Shown: piece by piece, positions 7,888 through 15,844 of the stretch
Numbering within the stretch: position 1 is the first letter of the stretch
Layout of the letters: each line of letters begins with the position of its first letter
Assembly: GCA_963772225.1 (NCBI GenBank)
Contig: CAVYWD010000002.1
Coordinates: forward strand, 2,728,001-2,792,000
DNA length: 64,000 nucleotides
DNA from: CAVYWD01 sp963772225
GTDB lineage: Bacteria; Myxococcota; Myxococcia; Myxococcales; UBA5297
Direction: 5' to 3'
Position numbers and translations under genes: made by a program
The notes under the pieces: model-generated
The model's input: the letters and a program-made list of their open reading frames with translations, nothing else
Database searches by the model: none
Told to the model about the DNA's origin: nothing

Positions 7888-8601
7888 ATGCCCATGACGG
7901 AAATCGCCAGGGAGGTGAGCGAGCCGCTCCCTCAGGGCGCCGCGCCATCGGCCGACGACGGCGCCTCGAGTGAGGCGCCCTCGCTCTGTGGGGCGCTGAG
8001 CGAGATGGGCCTGGTGGACCTGGTGCAGACCCTGGAGCTGGGCCGCAAGTCCGGCGCCATGCGGGTCGAGGCGACGGGGACCTCGGGTGCGCTGTGGCTG
8101 CGCGACGGGTGCATCGTCGACGCGGTGCTCGGCCGCCACCGGGGCGAGGACGCGGTCTATCGCCTGTTGGGCCTGAGCGAGGGCCGCTTCGAGGTCGAGC
8201 TCGCCCCGCAGAACCGCGAAGATCGCATCGGCGCGCCGACGCACGCGCTCCTCGCCGAGGGCGTTCGGCGCATCGCCGAGCGGCGCCGGCTCTGCGAGAG
8301 CCTGCCGCCCCACTCCGCCGTGCTCGTGCCCGACCTCGCGCGGGTAGCCGAGCGGCTCGCGGACATCCCCGACGAGATGAACCCCGTGCTCCGGCTGGTC
8401 GACGGCGTCCGGTCCGTCGGCCAAATCATCCAGGACTGCGACCTGGACGACCTGGTCGCGCTCGAGGCGCTGGTCAAGCTCGTCCGGGGTGGCTTGTTGG
8501 TCGAGCTTCGCGCGCCGACCTCTCCGGAGCCCGAGGCCGCGCCGCCCCTGATCGGCCCGGGCTCGCCCGAGGGCGGAGCAGCGTGGTTTCATTCGCCTTG
8601 A
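7888..8601 (+). CDS. DUF4388 domain protein
   Basis: About 237 residues. The central part (CGALSEMGLVDLVQTLELGR, SGAMRVEA, GALWLRDGCIVDAVLGRHRG, EDAVYRLL, EGRFEVE) is a DUF4388/PATAN domain, found fused to or near receiver domains and GTPase-linked roadblock proteins in deltaproteobacteria and thought to mediate protein contacts in signalling. A second helical part (IPDEMNPVLRLVDGVRSVGQ, LVALEALVKLVRGGLLVEL) resembles the winged-helix-like tail often found after it. ATG at 7888 or 7894 is the likely start; a longer GTG start at 7828 is less convincing. The next gene codes for a response regulator with the same domain. Confidence 0.83.
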   Translation: MPMTEIAREVSEPLPQGAAPSADDGASSEAPSLCGALSEMGLVDLVQTLELGRKSGAMRVEATGTSGALWLRDGCIVDAVLGRHRGEDAVYRLLGLSEGRFEVELAPQNREDRIGAPTHALLAEGVRRIAERRRLCESLPPHSAVLVPDLARVAERLADIPDEMNPVLRLVDGVRSVGQIIQDCDLDDLVALEALVKLVRGGLLVELRAPTSPEPEAAPPLIGPGSPEGGAAWFHSP

Positions 8602-8798
8602 GGGAGTCGTCGCCGACCCGCGAAGCCGGGCGCGAGCTCGCGTCAACCTGAGGGAGTGGGGCCCCTTCAACCTCCGTCCAAATTTCTCAGGCGCCTCAGC
8701 TTTTGCGGGAAAACCCCAGCCCTCTCACACTGCTAGAGCAAGTTGCCCGGACACTCCGCGCACTGCGTCGGCTCGCGCAGGCTGAGGCTTGGCGCGCC

Positions 8799-8814
8799 GG
8801 GCACTGCTTTTGCG
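8799..8814 (+). promoter_or_regulatory. Sigma-54 (-24/-12) promoter before the response regulator gene
   Basis: GGGCACTGCTTTTGCG fits the consensus (T/G)GGCAC-N5-TTGC almost perfectly, with the invariant GG (8800-8801) and GC (8812-8813) ten bases apart. Transcription would begin near 8825, about 36 bases before the ATG at 8861. One sigma-54 activator gene lies only 1 kb upstream (6393-7796), making it a natural candidate regulator. Confidence 0.75.
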
Positions 8815-8860
8815 TCAAACGCTCATTGGGCTGCGTGACCCTCGAGGGTCGGGCGAGGCG

Positions 8861-9970
8861 ATGAACTGCGTTTTGGTCGTGGACGACGAAGAGAGCATCC
8901 GCCTCTCCATCCGTCGAGCGATGCGGCTCCTCGCGCCGGAGCTCAAGCTGCTCACGGCGCCGAACGGGGCCGCGGCGGTCGCGCTGCTCGAGCTGCAGAA
9001 CGTGGACCTCCTGGTGACCGACCTCCTGATGCCGCAGATGGACGGGTTCGAGCTCCTCGCGTGGCTCAGCCAAAACCAGCCCATGACGCCGGCCATCGTG
9101 ATGACGGCGCTGCGCAACGACGCGATGCAGGCGCGCGTCGCCGGCCTGGGGGCCGGGCTGTTGCTGCACAAGCCGTTCGACGCGAATGCCTTCGTCGGGC
9201 AGGTCCGCGAGGTGTTGGGGGCCGCGGCGCGCGGGGTCATCAAGGGGATAGGCCTGGGCACCTTCGTGCAGATGGTGGGACTGGAGAAGAAGACGTGCAC
9301 CCTGCGCGTCACGGCCGACGGCCGCCGAGGGTCGCTCGCGTTCATGGAGGGAGAGCTGATCGGCGCCGAGACCGACCGAGGCCGCGGGCAGGACGCCGCT
9401 CTCGACGTCCTCTCGTGGGACCGCTCGGCCATCGAGGTCGTGCCGTCCTGCCGCGAGCAGGTCCGCGAGATCGACCTGCCGCTCGAGTACCTGCTCATGG
9501 AGTCGTATCGGCTCAAGGACGAGCGGCCGTCGCCTTCGACGAAGCCGCCGGAGCCGTCGCTGGTGGGGAGCATGGGCCCCGGGCCGGAGCGCATGATTCC
9601 CGCGCTCAGCCTGGAGGGGCAGCTGACATGCCTGCGGGAGATCGACGGCTACCGCGGGGCGGCCATCCTCGACGACGCGGGCACTCCTCTGGCGACCGAC
9701 GCGGCGGACCCGGTGCTCGACCTCTTCGCGGTCTGCGCGAGCGCCGGCGAGATCCTCCGAGGCGTGCGCCGGTCCGGCAGGTCGGCTCAGGTCGACGGCT
9801 GCCAGGAGCTGGTTCTCCGCTCCAGCGAGGCCCTCTTGCTGCTGCGCTCAGGGCCCGGCGCACCGCCGCGCTTCCACGTGCTCGTCTCGCTCAAGGCCCT
9901 CGGGAATCGGGCCCTGGCCATGGTCAGGCTCGACGCGCTCGTCCCGGTCGTCGCCGCGTGGATCGAGTGA
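8861..9970 (+). CDS. Response regulator with DUF4388 and roadblock-like output
   Basis: A 369-residue protein. Residues 1-120 are a receiver domain (VLVVDDEES, phospho-acceptor in LLVTDLLMPQMDGF, Thr in VMTALRND, Lys in LLHKPF). The middle (GIGLGTFVQMVGLEKKTCTL, RGSLAFMEGELIGAETDRGR) is DUF4388. The end (LREIDGYRGAAILDDAGTPL to LGNRALAMVRLDALVPVV) has the pattern of a roadblock/LC7 domain, the family that regulates small GTPases such as MglA in myxobacteria. The start ATG at 8861 has GGGCGAGG before it. Sigma-54 transcription is likely. The target GTPase, if any, is not in this window. Confidence 0.88.
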   Translation: MNCVLVVDDEESIRLSIRRAMRLLAPELKLLTAPNGAAAVALLELQNVDLLVTDLLMPQMDGFELLAWLSQNQPMTPAIVMTALRNDAMQARVAGLGAGLLLHKPFDANAFVGQVREVLGAAARGVIKGIGLGTFVQMVGLEKKTCTLRVTADGRRGSLAFMEGELIGAETDRGRGQDAALDVLSWDRSAIEVVPSCREQVREIDLPLEYLLMESYRLKDERPSPSTKPPEPSLVGSMGPGPERMIPALSLEGQLTCLREIDGYRGAAILDDAGTPLATDAADPVLDLFAVCASAGEILRGVRRSGRSAQVDGCQELVLRSSEALLLLRSGPGAPPRFHVLVSLKALGNRALAMVRLDALVPVVAAWIE

Positions 9971-9990
9971 GCCGGGCAATCGGCGCCTCG

Positions 9991-10359
9991 CTATTCGCGG
10001 CGGAACCAGGCGAAGGCGAGGCCCATCATCGCCGATGCGAAGCCGACGAGCACCGCGAGGTCCAGGGTCGCCGGAAAGACCGACGGCTGCTCCAGGGCGT
10101 GCCGCATCAGGTCGACGCCGTAGGTGACCGGGTTGATCCGCACCAGCAGCGCCATCCACGGAGGCAGGTGGCCGATGGGGAAGACGCCGCCCGAGAGAAA
10201 GTAGAGCGGCAGGATGACGAAGTTGGAGATCACGCCGAAGCCTTCGAACGTCTGCATCCGCGTCGCCACCACGACGCCCATGGCGCTCATCCCCAAGGCG
10301 AGCAGCGCGATGACCCCGAGGAGCTCGAGCAGCTCTTCGGGCCGAAGGGATGAGGCGCC
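9991..10359 (-). pseudogene. Amputated ABC-2 type transporter permease (C-terminal 120 codons)
   Basis: Reads as the end of an ABC-2 permease of the drug/NodJ type: helices ELLGVIALLALGMSAMGVVV, FEGFGVISNFVILPLYFLSG, the family signature GVFPIGHLPPWMALLVRINP-VTYGVDLMRHAL and a last helix ending FAWFRRE. The N-terminal half (some 140 residues and half of the helices) is absent: the frame begins directly after the cheB stop, in the same frame, so the junction is a rearrangement breakpoint. An internal ATG at 10296 exists, but a permease with two or three helices is unlikely to work. No partner ATPase is present. Confidence 0.75.
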
Positions 10360-11790
10360 TCAGCGCATCGCGCGCCGGAGCGCCTCCAGGAGCTGCGAGG
10401 CCCGCACCGGCTTCTTCACCGCCCCGGCGCTCCCGAGCTTGGCGAGCGCGGCCCCAGCTTCCTCGTCCTGCGCGCCCAGGACCGCGATCACCGGGATGTC
10501 CCTGGTGAAGACGCTCGATTTGAGCTCCTCCAAGACCTGGGCTCCGCTGAGCTTGCCCAGCGCCGGCCCGAGCAAAATGGCGTCGGGCGGCAGGCGGCGC
10601 GCGGCGTCCAGCGCCTCTTGCCCTTCGCGCGCGCACGAGAGGTCGTAGGCGGCGCCGAGCACCGCCCGCTCGAGCGCCAGCGCCGACTCGGCCTCGTCCG
10701 CGCAGAGGATCCTGCGCCGGCGCACCTCGGCGCCCGCGCGCGGCAGGAGGGGCAGGGCGCCGCAGCCCGACAGCCGAACGAGCGCCGGGGCGATCTCCTC
10801 GAGCTCCAGCACCTCGGCGGCGGCGCCGGTCTCCACCGCCACTTTCGGCATGCCCCACACCACCGAGCTCTGCGGCCCCTGGGCGACCGTGTACGCGCCG
10901 GCCTCGCGCATCATCTTGAGCCCGGCCGCGCCGTCGTCGCCCATGCCGGTGAGCAGGATTCCGGCGGCGCCCGCGCCCAGCTCGCGCGCCAGCGACGCGA
11001 AGAGAAGCGTCGCCGAGGGCTTCAGGCTCTTCACGGGCGGCGTGTCTTCCAGGCGCACTCGGCCCTTGGACACCAGCAGGTGGCGCCGGTCCGGCGCAAC
11101 GAGCACCGCGCCCGGCGCGAGCGGCTCGCCCTCCCGCGCGATGCGCACGGAGAGCGCGCACTGCGTCGCCAGCCAGCGCACCAGCCCCTCGGTGAACCCC
11201 TCGGCGATGTGCTGCACGACGAGGATGGGCAGCGGATAGTCGGCCGGCAGCGCGCCGAGGACGCGCTGGAGCGCGGGCGGGCCGCCGGTCGACGCGCCGA
11301 TCCCCACGCAGGAGGGCGCGCGGGCCAGCACCGGCGAGGCCGGCCTGGGCGCGAGCGCGCGCTCCGCGAACTCCAGCGGTCGCGCCTTCACCTTGACGTG
11401 GGCGACGGTGAGCACGGCCTGGCGGATGGCCTCGGCCTGAGCTGCGAACTGCCTCGGGTCGAGGGCGTCGGGCTTGGGCAGCACCTCCACCGCGCCCAGC
11501 TTCAGCGCCTGGAAGCTCACCTGCTCGTTCACCTCGGCCGCCGCGCTGCTCACTACCACGATGGGCCGCGGCGACCGACGCATGATCTCCCGGATGGCGC
11601 CCAGCCCGTCGCGCCGGGGCATCCGCACGTCCATGGTGATGACGTCGGGCGCAAGCTCCTGCGCGCGGGCGATGGCCTCCTCGCCGTCCGCGGCCTCGCC
11701 CACGACCACAACGTCTGGCGAGCGGCGCAGGATGTTGCGCAGCACGCTGCGGAAGGTGGGGGAATCGTCGACGATGAGGCAGCGGATCAT
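10360..11790 (-). CDS. cheB: CheB chemotaxis methylesterase with an extra C-terminal pseudo-receiver
   Basis: 476 residues. Residues 1-120 are a receiver (LIVDDSP, Asp54 in ITMDVRMPRRDG, KPDA), followed by the CheB methylesterase/glutamine deamidase with the catalytic Ser in GIGASTGGPPAL, His in VVQHIAEGF and Asp in TGMGDDGAAG. It removes methyl groups from receptor glutamates. Unlike standard CheB (about 350 residues) it carries a third domain from about 355: a receiver fold in which the phospho-acceptor position reads ILLGPALGKLSG (Gly, not Asp) while the Lys (VKKPV) is kept, so this domain is probably not phosphorylated. Four bases separate it from cheA. Last intact gene of the chemosensory operon. 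Confidence 0.95.
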   Translation of the reverse strand: MIRCLIVDDSPTFRSVLRNILRRSPDVVVVGEAADGEEAIARAQELAPDVITMDVRMPRRDGLGAIREIMRRSPRPIVVVSSAAAEVNEQVSFQALKLGAVEVLPKPDALDPRQFAAQAEAIRQAVLTVAHVKVKARPLEFAERALAPRPASPVLARAPSCVGIGASTGGPPALQRVLGALPADYPLPILVVQHIAEGFTEGLVRWLATQCALSVRIAREGEPLAPGAVLVAPDRRHLLVSKGRVRLEDTPPVKSLKPSATLLFASLARELGAGAAGILLTGMGDDGAAGLKMMREAGAYTVAQGPQSSVVWGMPKVAVETGAAAEVLELEEIAPALVRLSGCGALPLLPRAGAEVRRRRILCADEAESALALERAVLGAAYDLSCAREGQEALDAARRLPPDAILLGPALGKLSGAQVLEELKSSVFTRDIPVIAVLGAQDEEAGAALAKLGSAGAVKKPVRASQLLEALRRAMR

Positions 11791-11794
11791 TTCT

Positions 11795-14680
11795 TCAAGG
11801 CTCCGGCAACAGCTGGCGGACCAGGTCGAGGAGCTTGCCGCGCTCGATGTCACGCTTGACGAGGTAGCCGTCGGCGCCCGCCTCGAGCCCCGCTGCCCGG
11901 TCCGAAGGCCCATCGAGCGAAGTGACCACGACGACCGGCGTCTTTGCCAGCAAGGGGTCCGCTTTGATCTGGCGGGTGAGCGCGAGCCCGTCCATGCGCG
12001 GCATCTGCACGTCCGTGACGACCAGCTGGCAGCGCGCCTGGCGCAGCAGCCGCAGCGCCTCCTCGCCGTCCGCGGCGGGCACCACCTCATAGCCGGCGAT
12101 CTCCAAAATCGCCTTCATGGCCGAGCGGGTCGTCAGCGAGTCGTCGGCGACCAGCACGCGCGAGCGCTGGGCGGCGGCGCCGCTCCGCGCGCGGGTGGTG
12201 GGCTGGGCGAGGCGCAAGAGCTCGCTCGCGTTGAGCACCGCCGCCACGCGGCCGTCGTCGAGCAGCGCGGCGCCGGCCAGGTGCGCGGCGCTCACCTGCC
12301 GGCCCAGCGACTGGATGATGACCTCCTGCTGGCCGACCACCTCTTCCACCGCCATGACCGCGCGGCTGCCTCCGGCGCTCATGAGGAGGGCCGGCTGGGC
12401 CTTGTTGCCGTCGAGGGTCAGGCGCCCCTGCCCGAGACCCAGCACCTGGCTCAGCACGACGAAGGGGACCTGGGCGCTGTCGACGCGGACCGAGGCGCGC
12501 CCGGCCACCGTGCCCAGGTCCTTGGAGCGCAGCCGCACGATCCGCTCCACCGCCTCGTGGGGCACCGCGGCCACCTCGCCGCTCGAGCGGACGATGACCG
12601 CGAGCGTCGCCGCCAGGGTCAGCGGCAGGTCGAGGGTGAAGCGCGTCCCCTGGCCTAGGCCGGTCCGGATCTCGACGGCCCCGCCCAGCCGGTTGACCGT
12701 GGACTGGACGACGTCCATGCCGATGCCCCGGCCCGAGATGGCGGTGACCTGCGCCGCGGTGGAGACGCCCGCCTTGAAGATGAGCCGGTAGGCCTCGTCG
12801 TCCGAGAGCTCGGCCGCCTCTTTGGCGCTCAGCTGCCCCTTCTGGACCGCCGAGGCCTTGATGCGGTCGGGGTCCATGCCGCGGCCGTCGTCCTGCACGA
12901 TGACCGCGATGCGGTGCCCGCGGCGCTCGACGCCCACCCGCAGGCTGCCCACCTGCCGCTTCCCGGCGGCCCGGCGCTCGTCGGAGCTCTCCAGGCCGTG
13001 GTCCATGCTGTTGCGGACCATGTGCTGCAGCGGGTCCTTGAGCTCCTCGAGGATCCGCCGGTCGAGCCGGACGTCGCCGCCGAAGACGGCGAGCTCCACC
13101 TCCTTCTTCAGCCGGCCGGCCACCTCGCGCGCGGTGCGCCGCAGCGGGTCCAGCGCGCTGGAGGCGGGGACCATCCGCAGGTCGCGCAGGTCCTCGCGGG
13201 CCACGGTGCTCAGAAGCCGCACCTGCTCCACCTCGCGCGCGGTGGACTGGCCCAGCCTCGAGAGGCTCCGCTGGAGCCCGCGCAGCCGCTGAACCCCTTG
13301 GTCCAGCGCCGCCGTCGGGCCCTGGGCGCCGGACATGCGCAGCTCCGAGAGCGCTCGCTCGCAGAGGACCAGGACCTCCTGAGCGGCGGCGGCCTGCCCG
13401 AAGATCTCCTTGGCGCGCCGCTCCTGTCGCGCCCGGACGGCCACCAGGTTCTCGATCTGCCGGACCACCGACTCGAGGGAGCCGACCGAGACGCGGATGG
13501 TGCGGTCGGGGACGGCTGCGGGCGCCTGCGGCTCGGCAGCCTTGGGCTCGGGCGCCTTGGCCAAAGCCGGCGGAGGCGGAGGCGCAGTGCGGGCGCGCAG
13601 GACTGCTCGCAGCGCGGCGAGCGCCTCGCCCGCGGCGGCCGCGCCCGTGGCGTCGCCTGGCTCGAGCCCGCGCGCGAGGGCCGCGTGGAGCTTCGACGCG
13701 CCCTCGACGATGCGGGCCTCGCCGACCGCCGCGGCCGCGCCTTTCAAGTTGTGCGAGTGCCGCAGGGCGTCTTCCAGCGCCTGGGAGCGGTCCGCGCCCG
13801 CGGGCGAAAGAACGCAGGCGACCGCGGCCTCGAGCGCCGCGACGGTCTCCTCCGACTCTCGGCGGAAGGCCTCGGCGGTCTCGGGGTCCGCCGCAGGCAG
13901 CGGCTCGGCAGCCTCGGTAGGGGCGCTGGCAGGAGCCGAGACCGAGAGCATCACCTCCAGGGCGGAGAGCGCGGAGAGCGCCTTCTCGCGCCGCGGCGGG
14001 CGCAGCGCCTTCTCCTCGGCCGCGGCCTTGAGCTCGCGCTCGGCCGACTCGGCGAGCGTCTCCACCTCGGGAATGGCGAGCAGGAGCGCCGAGACCTTCA
14101 AGGCGCGCACCTGCTCGAGGAGCGGCGCCGCTGGGACCTCGCCGAAAGGCTCGGCCGGAAGGCCTTGGAGCGCGGCCTCGAGCCGCGCGACCTGCTCGCG
14201 CGCCTCGATTTCGGGCGAGGGGCGGGGCTTCGGCTTCGGCGCGGACGGCAGCGCGGCGGCCTTGGCGCCGGCGGGCACGCCCGACGAACGAACGGAGAAG
14301 GAGGCCAGGTTCGCCATGAGCGAGGGGAGCCCGTCGACCGAGGGGTCTGCGCCCTCGTCGCCGCGGTCGAGCGCCCCCTCCATGGCGGCGAGCGCGGCGA
14401 GCATCGCCTCGACCATGGACGAGCCGAGCCGGTCGCTGCTCTGGCGGCCCACCAGCCCGTCTTCGAGCGCATGGGCGAGCTTCTCGATGTCGTGGATGCC
14501 CAGGCTGGCCGACGAGCCTTTGAGGCTGTGGGCCGTGCGCCGCATGCTCTCCAGCAGGCCCTCGGGGCGCGACTGCGGATCGCGCTCCATCTCCAGGACG
14601 CCCGAGCTCAGCTCCTCGAGGTGCTCTCGCGCCTCCTCGACGAACACGGGCCAGATCTTCTTGAAGAGCGCGCTGTCCAT
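11795..14680 (-). CDS. cheA: Hybrid chemotaxis histidine kinase CheA with two HPt domains and a receiver
   Basis: 961 residues. In order: HPt1 with His51 (RRTAHSLKGSS), a second HPt with His310 (HSHNLKGAAAA), a dimerisation segment (VRQIENLVAVRARQERRAKE), HATPase with N box HMVRNSMDHGLE and G boxes DDGRGMDP and GRGIGMDVV, CheW-like SH3 regulatory domain, and a C-terminal receiver (VLVADDSL, VTDVQMPRMDG, YLVKRD). This is the hybrid CheA type of complex chemosensory pathways rather than the simple flagellar CheA. Two HPt sites plus a built-in receiver imply intramolecular phosphate routing. Encoded between cheW and cheB with 4- and 21-base spacers. Confidence 0.96.
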   Translation of the reverse strand: MDSALFKKIWPVFVEEAREHLEELSSGVLEMERDPQSRPEGLLESMRRTAHSLKGSSASLGIHDIEKLAHALEDGLVGRQSSDRLGSSMVEAMLAALAAMEGALDRGDEGADPSVDGLPSLMANLASFSVRSSGVPAGAKAAALPSAPKPKPRPSPEIEAREQVARLEAALQGLPAEPFGEVPAAPLLEQVRALKVSALLLAIPEVETLAESAERELKAAAEEKALRPPRREKALSALSALEVMLSVSAPASAPTEAAEPLPAADPETAEAFRRESEETVAALEAAVACVLSPAGADRSQALEDALRHSHNLKGAAAAVGEARIVEGASKLHAALARGLEPGDATGAAAAGEALAALRAVLRARTAPPPPPALAKAPEPKAAEPQAPAAVPDRTIRVSVGSLESVVRQIENLVAVRARQERRAKEIFGQAAAAQEVLVLCERALSELRMSGAQGPTAALDQGVQRLRGLQRSLSRLGQSTAREVEQVRLLSTVAREDLRDLRMVPASSALDPLRRTAREVAGRLKKEVELAVFGGDVRLDRRILEELKDPLQHMVRNSMDHGLESSDERRAAGKRQVGSLRVGVERRGHRIAVIVQDDGRGMDPDRIKASAVQKGQLSAKEAAELSDDEAYRLIFKAGVSTAAQVTAISGRGIGMDVVQSTVNRLGGAVEIRTGLGQGTRFTLDLPLTLAATLAVIVRSSGEVAAVPHEAVERIVRLRSKDLGTVAGRASVRVDSAQVPFVVLSQVLGLGQGRLTLDGNKAQPALLMSAGGSRAVMAVEEVVGQQEVIIQSLGRQVSAAHLAGAALLDDGRVAAVLNASELLRLAQPTTRARSGAAAQRSRVLVADDSLTTRSAMKAILEIAGYEVVPAADGEEALRLLRQARCQLVVTDVQMPRMDGLALTRQIKADPLLAKTPVVVVTSLDGPSDRAAGLEAGADGYLVKRDIERGKLLDLVRQLLPEP

Positions 14681-14701
14681 GGCCTTGGCGAAAGCCTTGC
14701 G

Positions 14702-15283
14702 TCAGGGGGTGTGCGGGGCGGGGCCGGGCTCGCCGAGCAGGGCGAGGTCGAGGACCGCGAGGCGGTCCGCGGTGACGTAGGAGAAGGGGCCGCTGGACGC
14801 CTTCTCGGCCGGGCTCGGGGACAAGCTGAGGCGGCCTTCCACCTCTTCGACCGCCAGCCCGAACAGGTCGTCGCCGCGGCCCACCGCGACGATCCGGGTC
14901 AGGTCCGAGAGGCCGCCGCCCTCGAGGCCCAGCAGAGCCCGCAGGTCCAGCACGGGGATGACCCGGGCGCGGGCGGCCACCGCGCCCAGGACGTGTCGCG
15001 GTGCGCCCAGGAGCGGAGACAGCCCGCGGACCTCCAGGACCTCGTCGACCTCCTCGATGCGCACGGCGTAGCGCTCCCCGCCCACGCGAAACGCGAGGAC
15101 CTCGAGCCCCGCCGCGCTCGCCTTGGCGCGCGTCCCCGCCAACGCCTGGGCGCGGTCGGAGAGGATCTTTCGGCGTTCCTCGGGCGTGGCGGCGCCGTCC
15201 TGGGTGAGCGCGCGCTCGGCTTCCTCGAGCCGACGGTAGAGCTCCTCGAAGTTGGCGCGCACGCCGTCGTTCAGGTCGCCCAT
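14702..15283 (-). CDS. cheW: CheW-type coupling protein with N-terminal extension
   Basis: 193 residues. The CheW/SH3 core spans about 60-185 (LEVLAFRVGGERYAVRIEEV, LGAVAARARVIPVLDLRALLGL, FGLAVEEVEGRLSL). The first 55 residues are a charged helix (NFEELYRRLEEAERALTQDG, EERRKILSDRAQALA) absent from minimal CheW proteins, which could help dimerisation or contact with the long MCP helices. It should link the receptor to CheA. One of two CheW genes of the operon; this one lies directly upstream of cheA. Confidence 0.93.
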   Translation of the reverse strand: MGDLNDGVRANFEELYRRLEEAERALTQDGAATPEERRKILSDRAQALAGTRAKASAAGLEVLAFRVGGERYAVRIEEVDEVLEVRGLSPLLGAPRHVLGAVAARARVIPVLDLRALLGLEGGGLSDLTRIVAVGRGDDLFGLAVEEVEGRLSLSPSPAEKASSGPFSYVTADRLAVLDLALLGEPGPAPHTP

Positions 15284-15290
15284 GGCGTCG

Positions 15291-15665
15291 TCACTTCCCC
15301 TGGGGCAGGTGGAGGATGGCGCTGACGCGGTCGCGCAGCTCGTCCACCGCCACCGGCTTGGAGAGGAACGCGGTCGCGCCCACCTGCGCGCCCTTCTGCC
15401 GGCTGGCCTCGTCCTTGAGGGTGGTCAACATGAGGAACGGCGTCGCGTGCAGGAACGCGTCAGCGCGGACGGCGGCGCACAACTCGAAGCCGTCCATGCG
15501 CGGCATGCGCACGTCCGAGATGATGAGATCGGGCCGCTCCGCGCGGGCCTTCTGCAGGCCGTCGGCTCCGTCTCGGGCCTCGATGAACTGGAGGTCCCAG
15601 CCCATCAGATAGACCTGAAGGAGCGCGGTGATGGTCCGGGTGTCTTCGACGATGAGCACCTTCAA
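15291..15665 (-). CDS. cheY: CheY-type single-domain response regulator
   Basis: A 124-residue receiver without output domain: LIVEDTRT, phospho-acceptor Asp in LIISDVRMPRMDGF, Thr pair in MLTTLKDE, Lys in FLSKPVAVDEL. The open frame reaches 15806, but the upstream 47 codons are unlike a protein; the best start is TTG at 15665, preceded by GAGG at five bases and giving the normal CheY length. It is the likely phosphoryl target of CheA. Stop and next start (cheW) are seven bases apart. Confidence 0.9.
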   Translation of the reverse strand: MKVLIVEDTRTITALLQVYLMGWDLQFIEARDGADGLQKARAERPDLIISDVRMPRMDGFELCAAVRADAFLHATPFLMLTTLKDEASRQKGAQVGATAFLSKPVAVDELRDRVSAILHLPQGK

Positions 15666-15844
15666 GGGGGCCTCTAGGAAGAGCGATTCACGGTTGAAAT
15701 TTCGGTCCCTCGGCCTCGATTCGCGTCGCGCGGAGCGAACGGCCGGCGCGGGAGCGACAGCCGCGCCTCGGCCGAGCTTCGCTCCGCGCCGCTGACCGGC
15801 TCGCATCGCCCCGGCTGGATTCGAGTGGACATGGGTGGCTCGGG

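Noticed and set aside
12914..15325. Long open frame (803 codons) opposite cheA and cheW
   Set aside because: Its translation is Arg/Gly/Leu-rich with no domain and lies exactly antisense to clear cheA, cheW and cheY coding frames; open antisense frames are expected at this GC.
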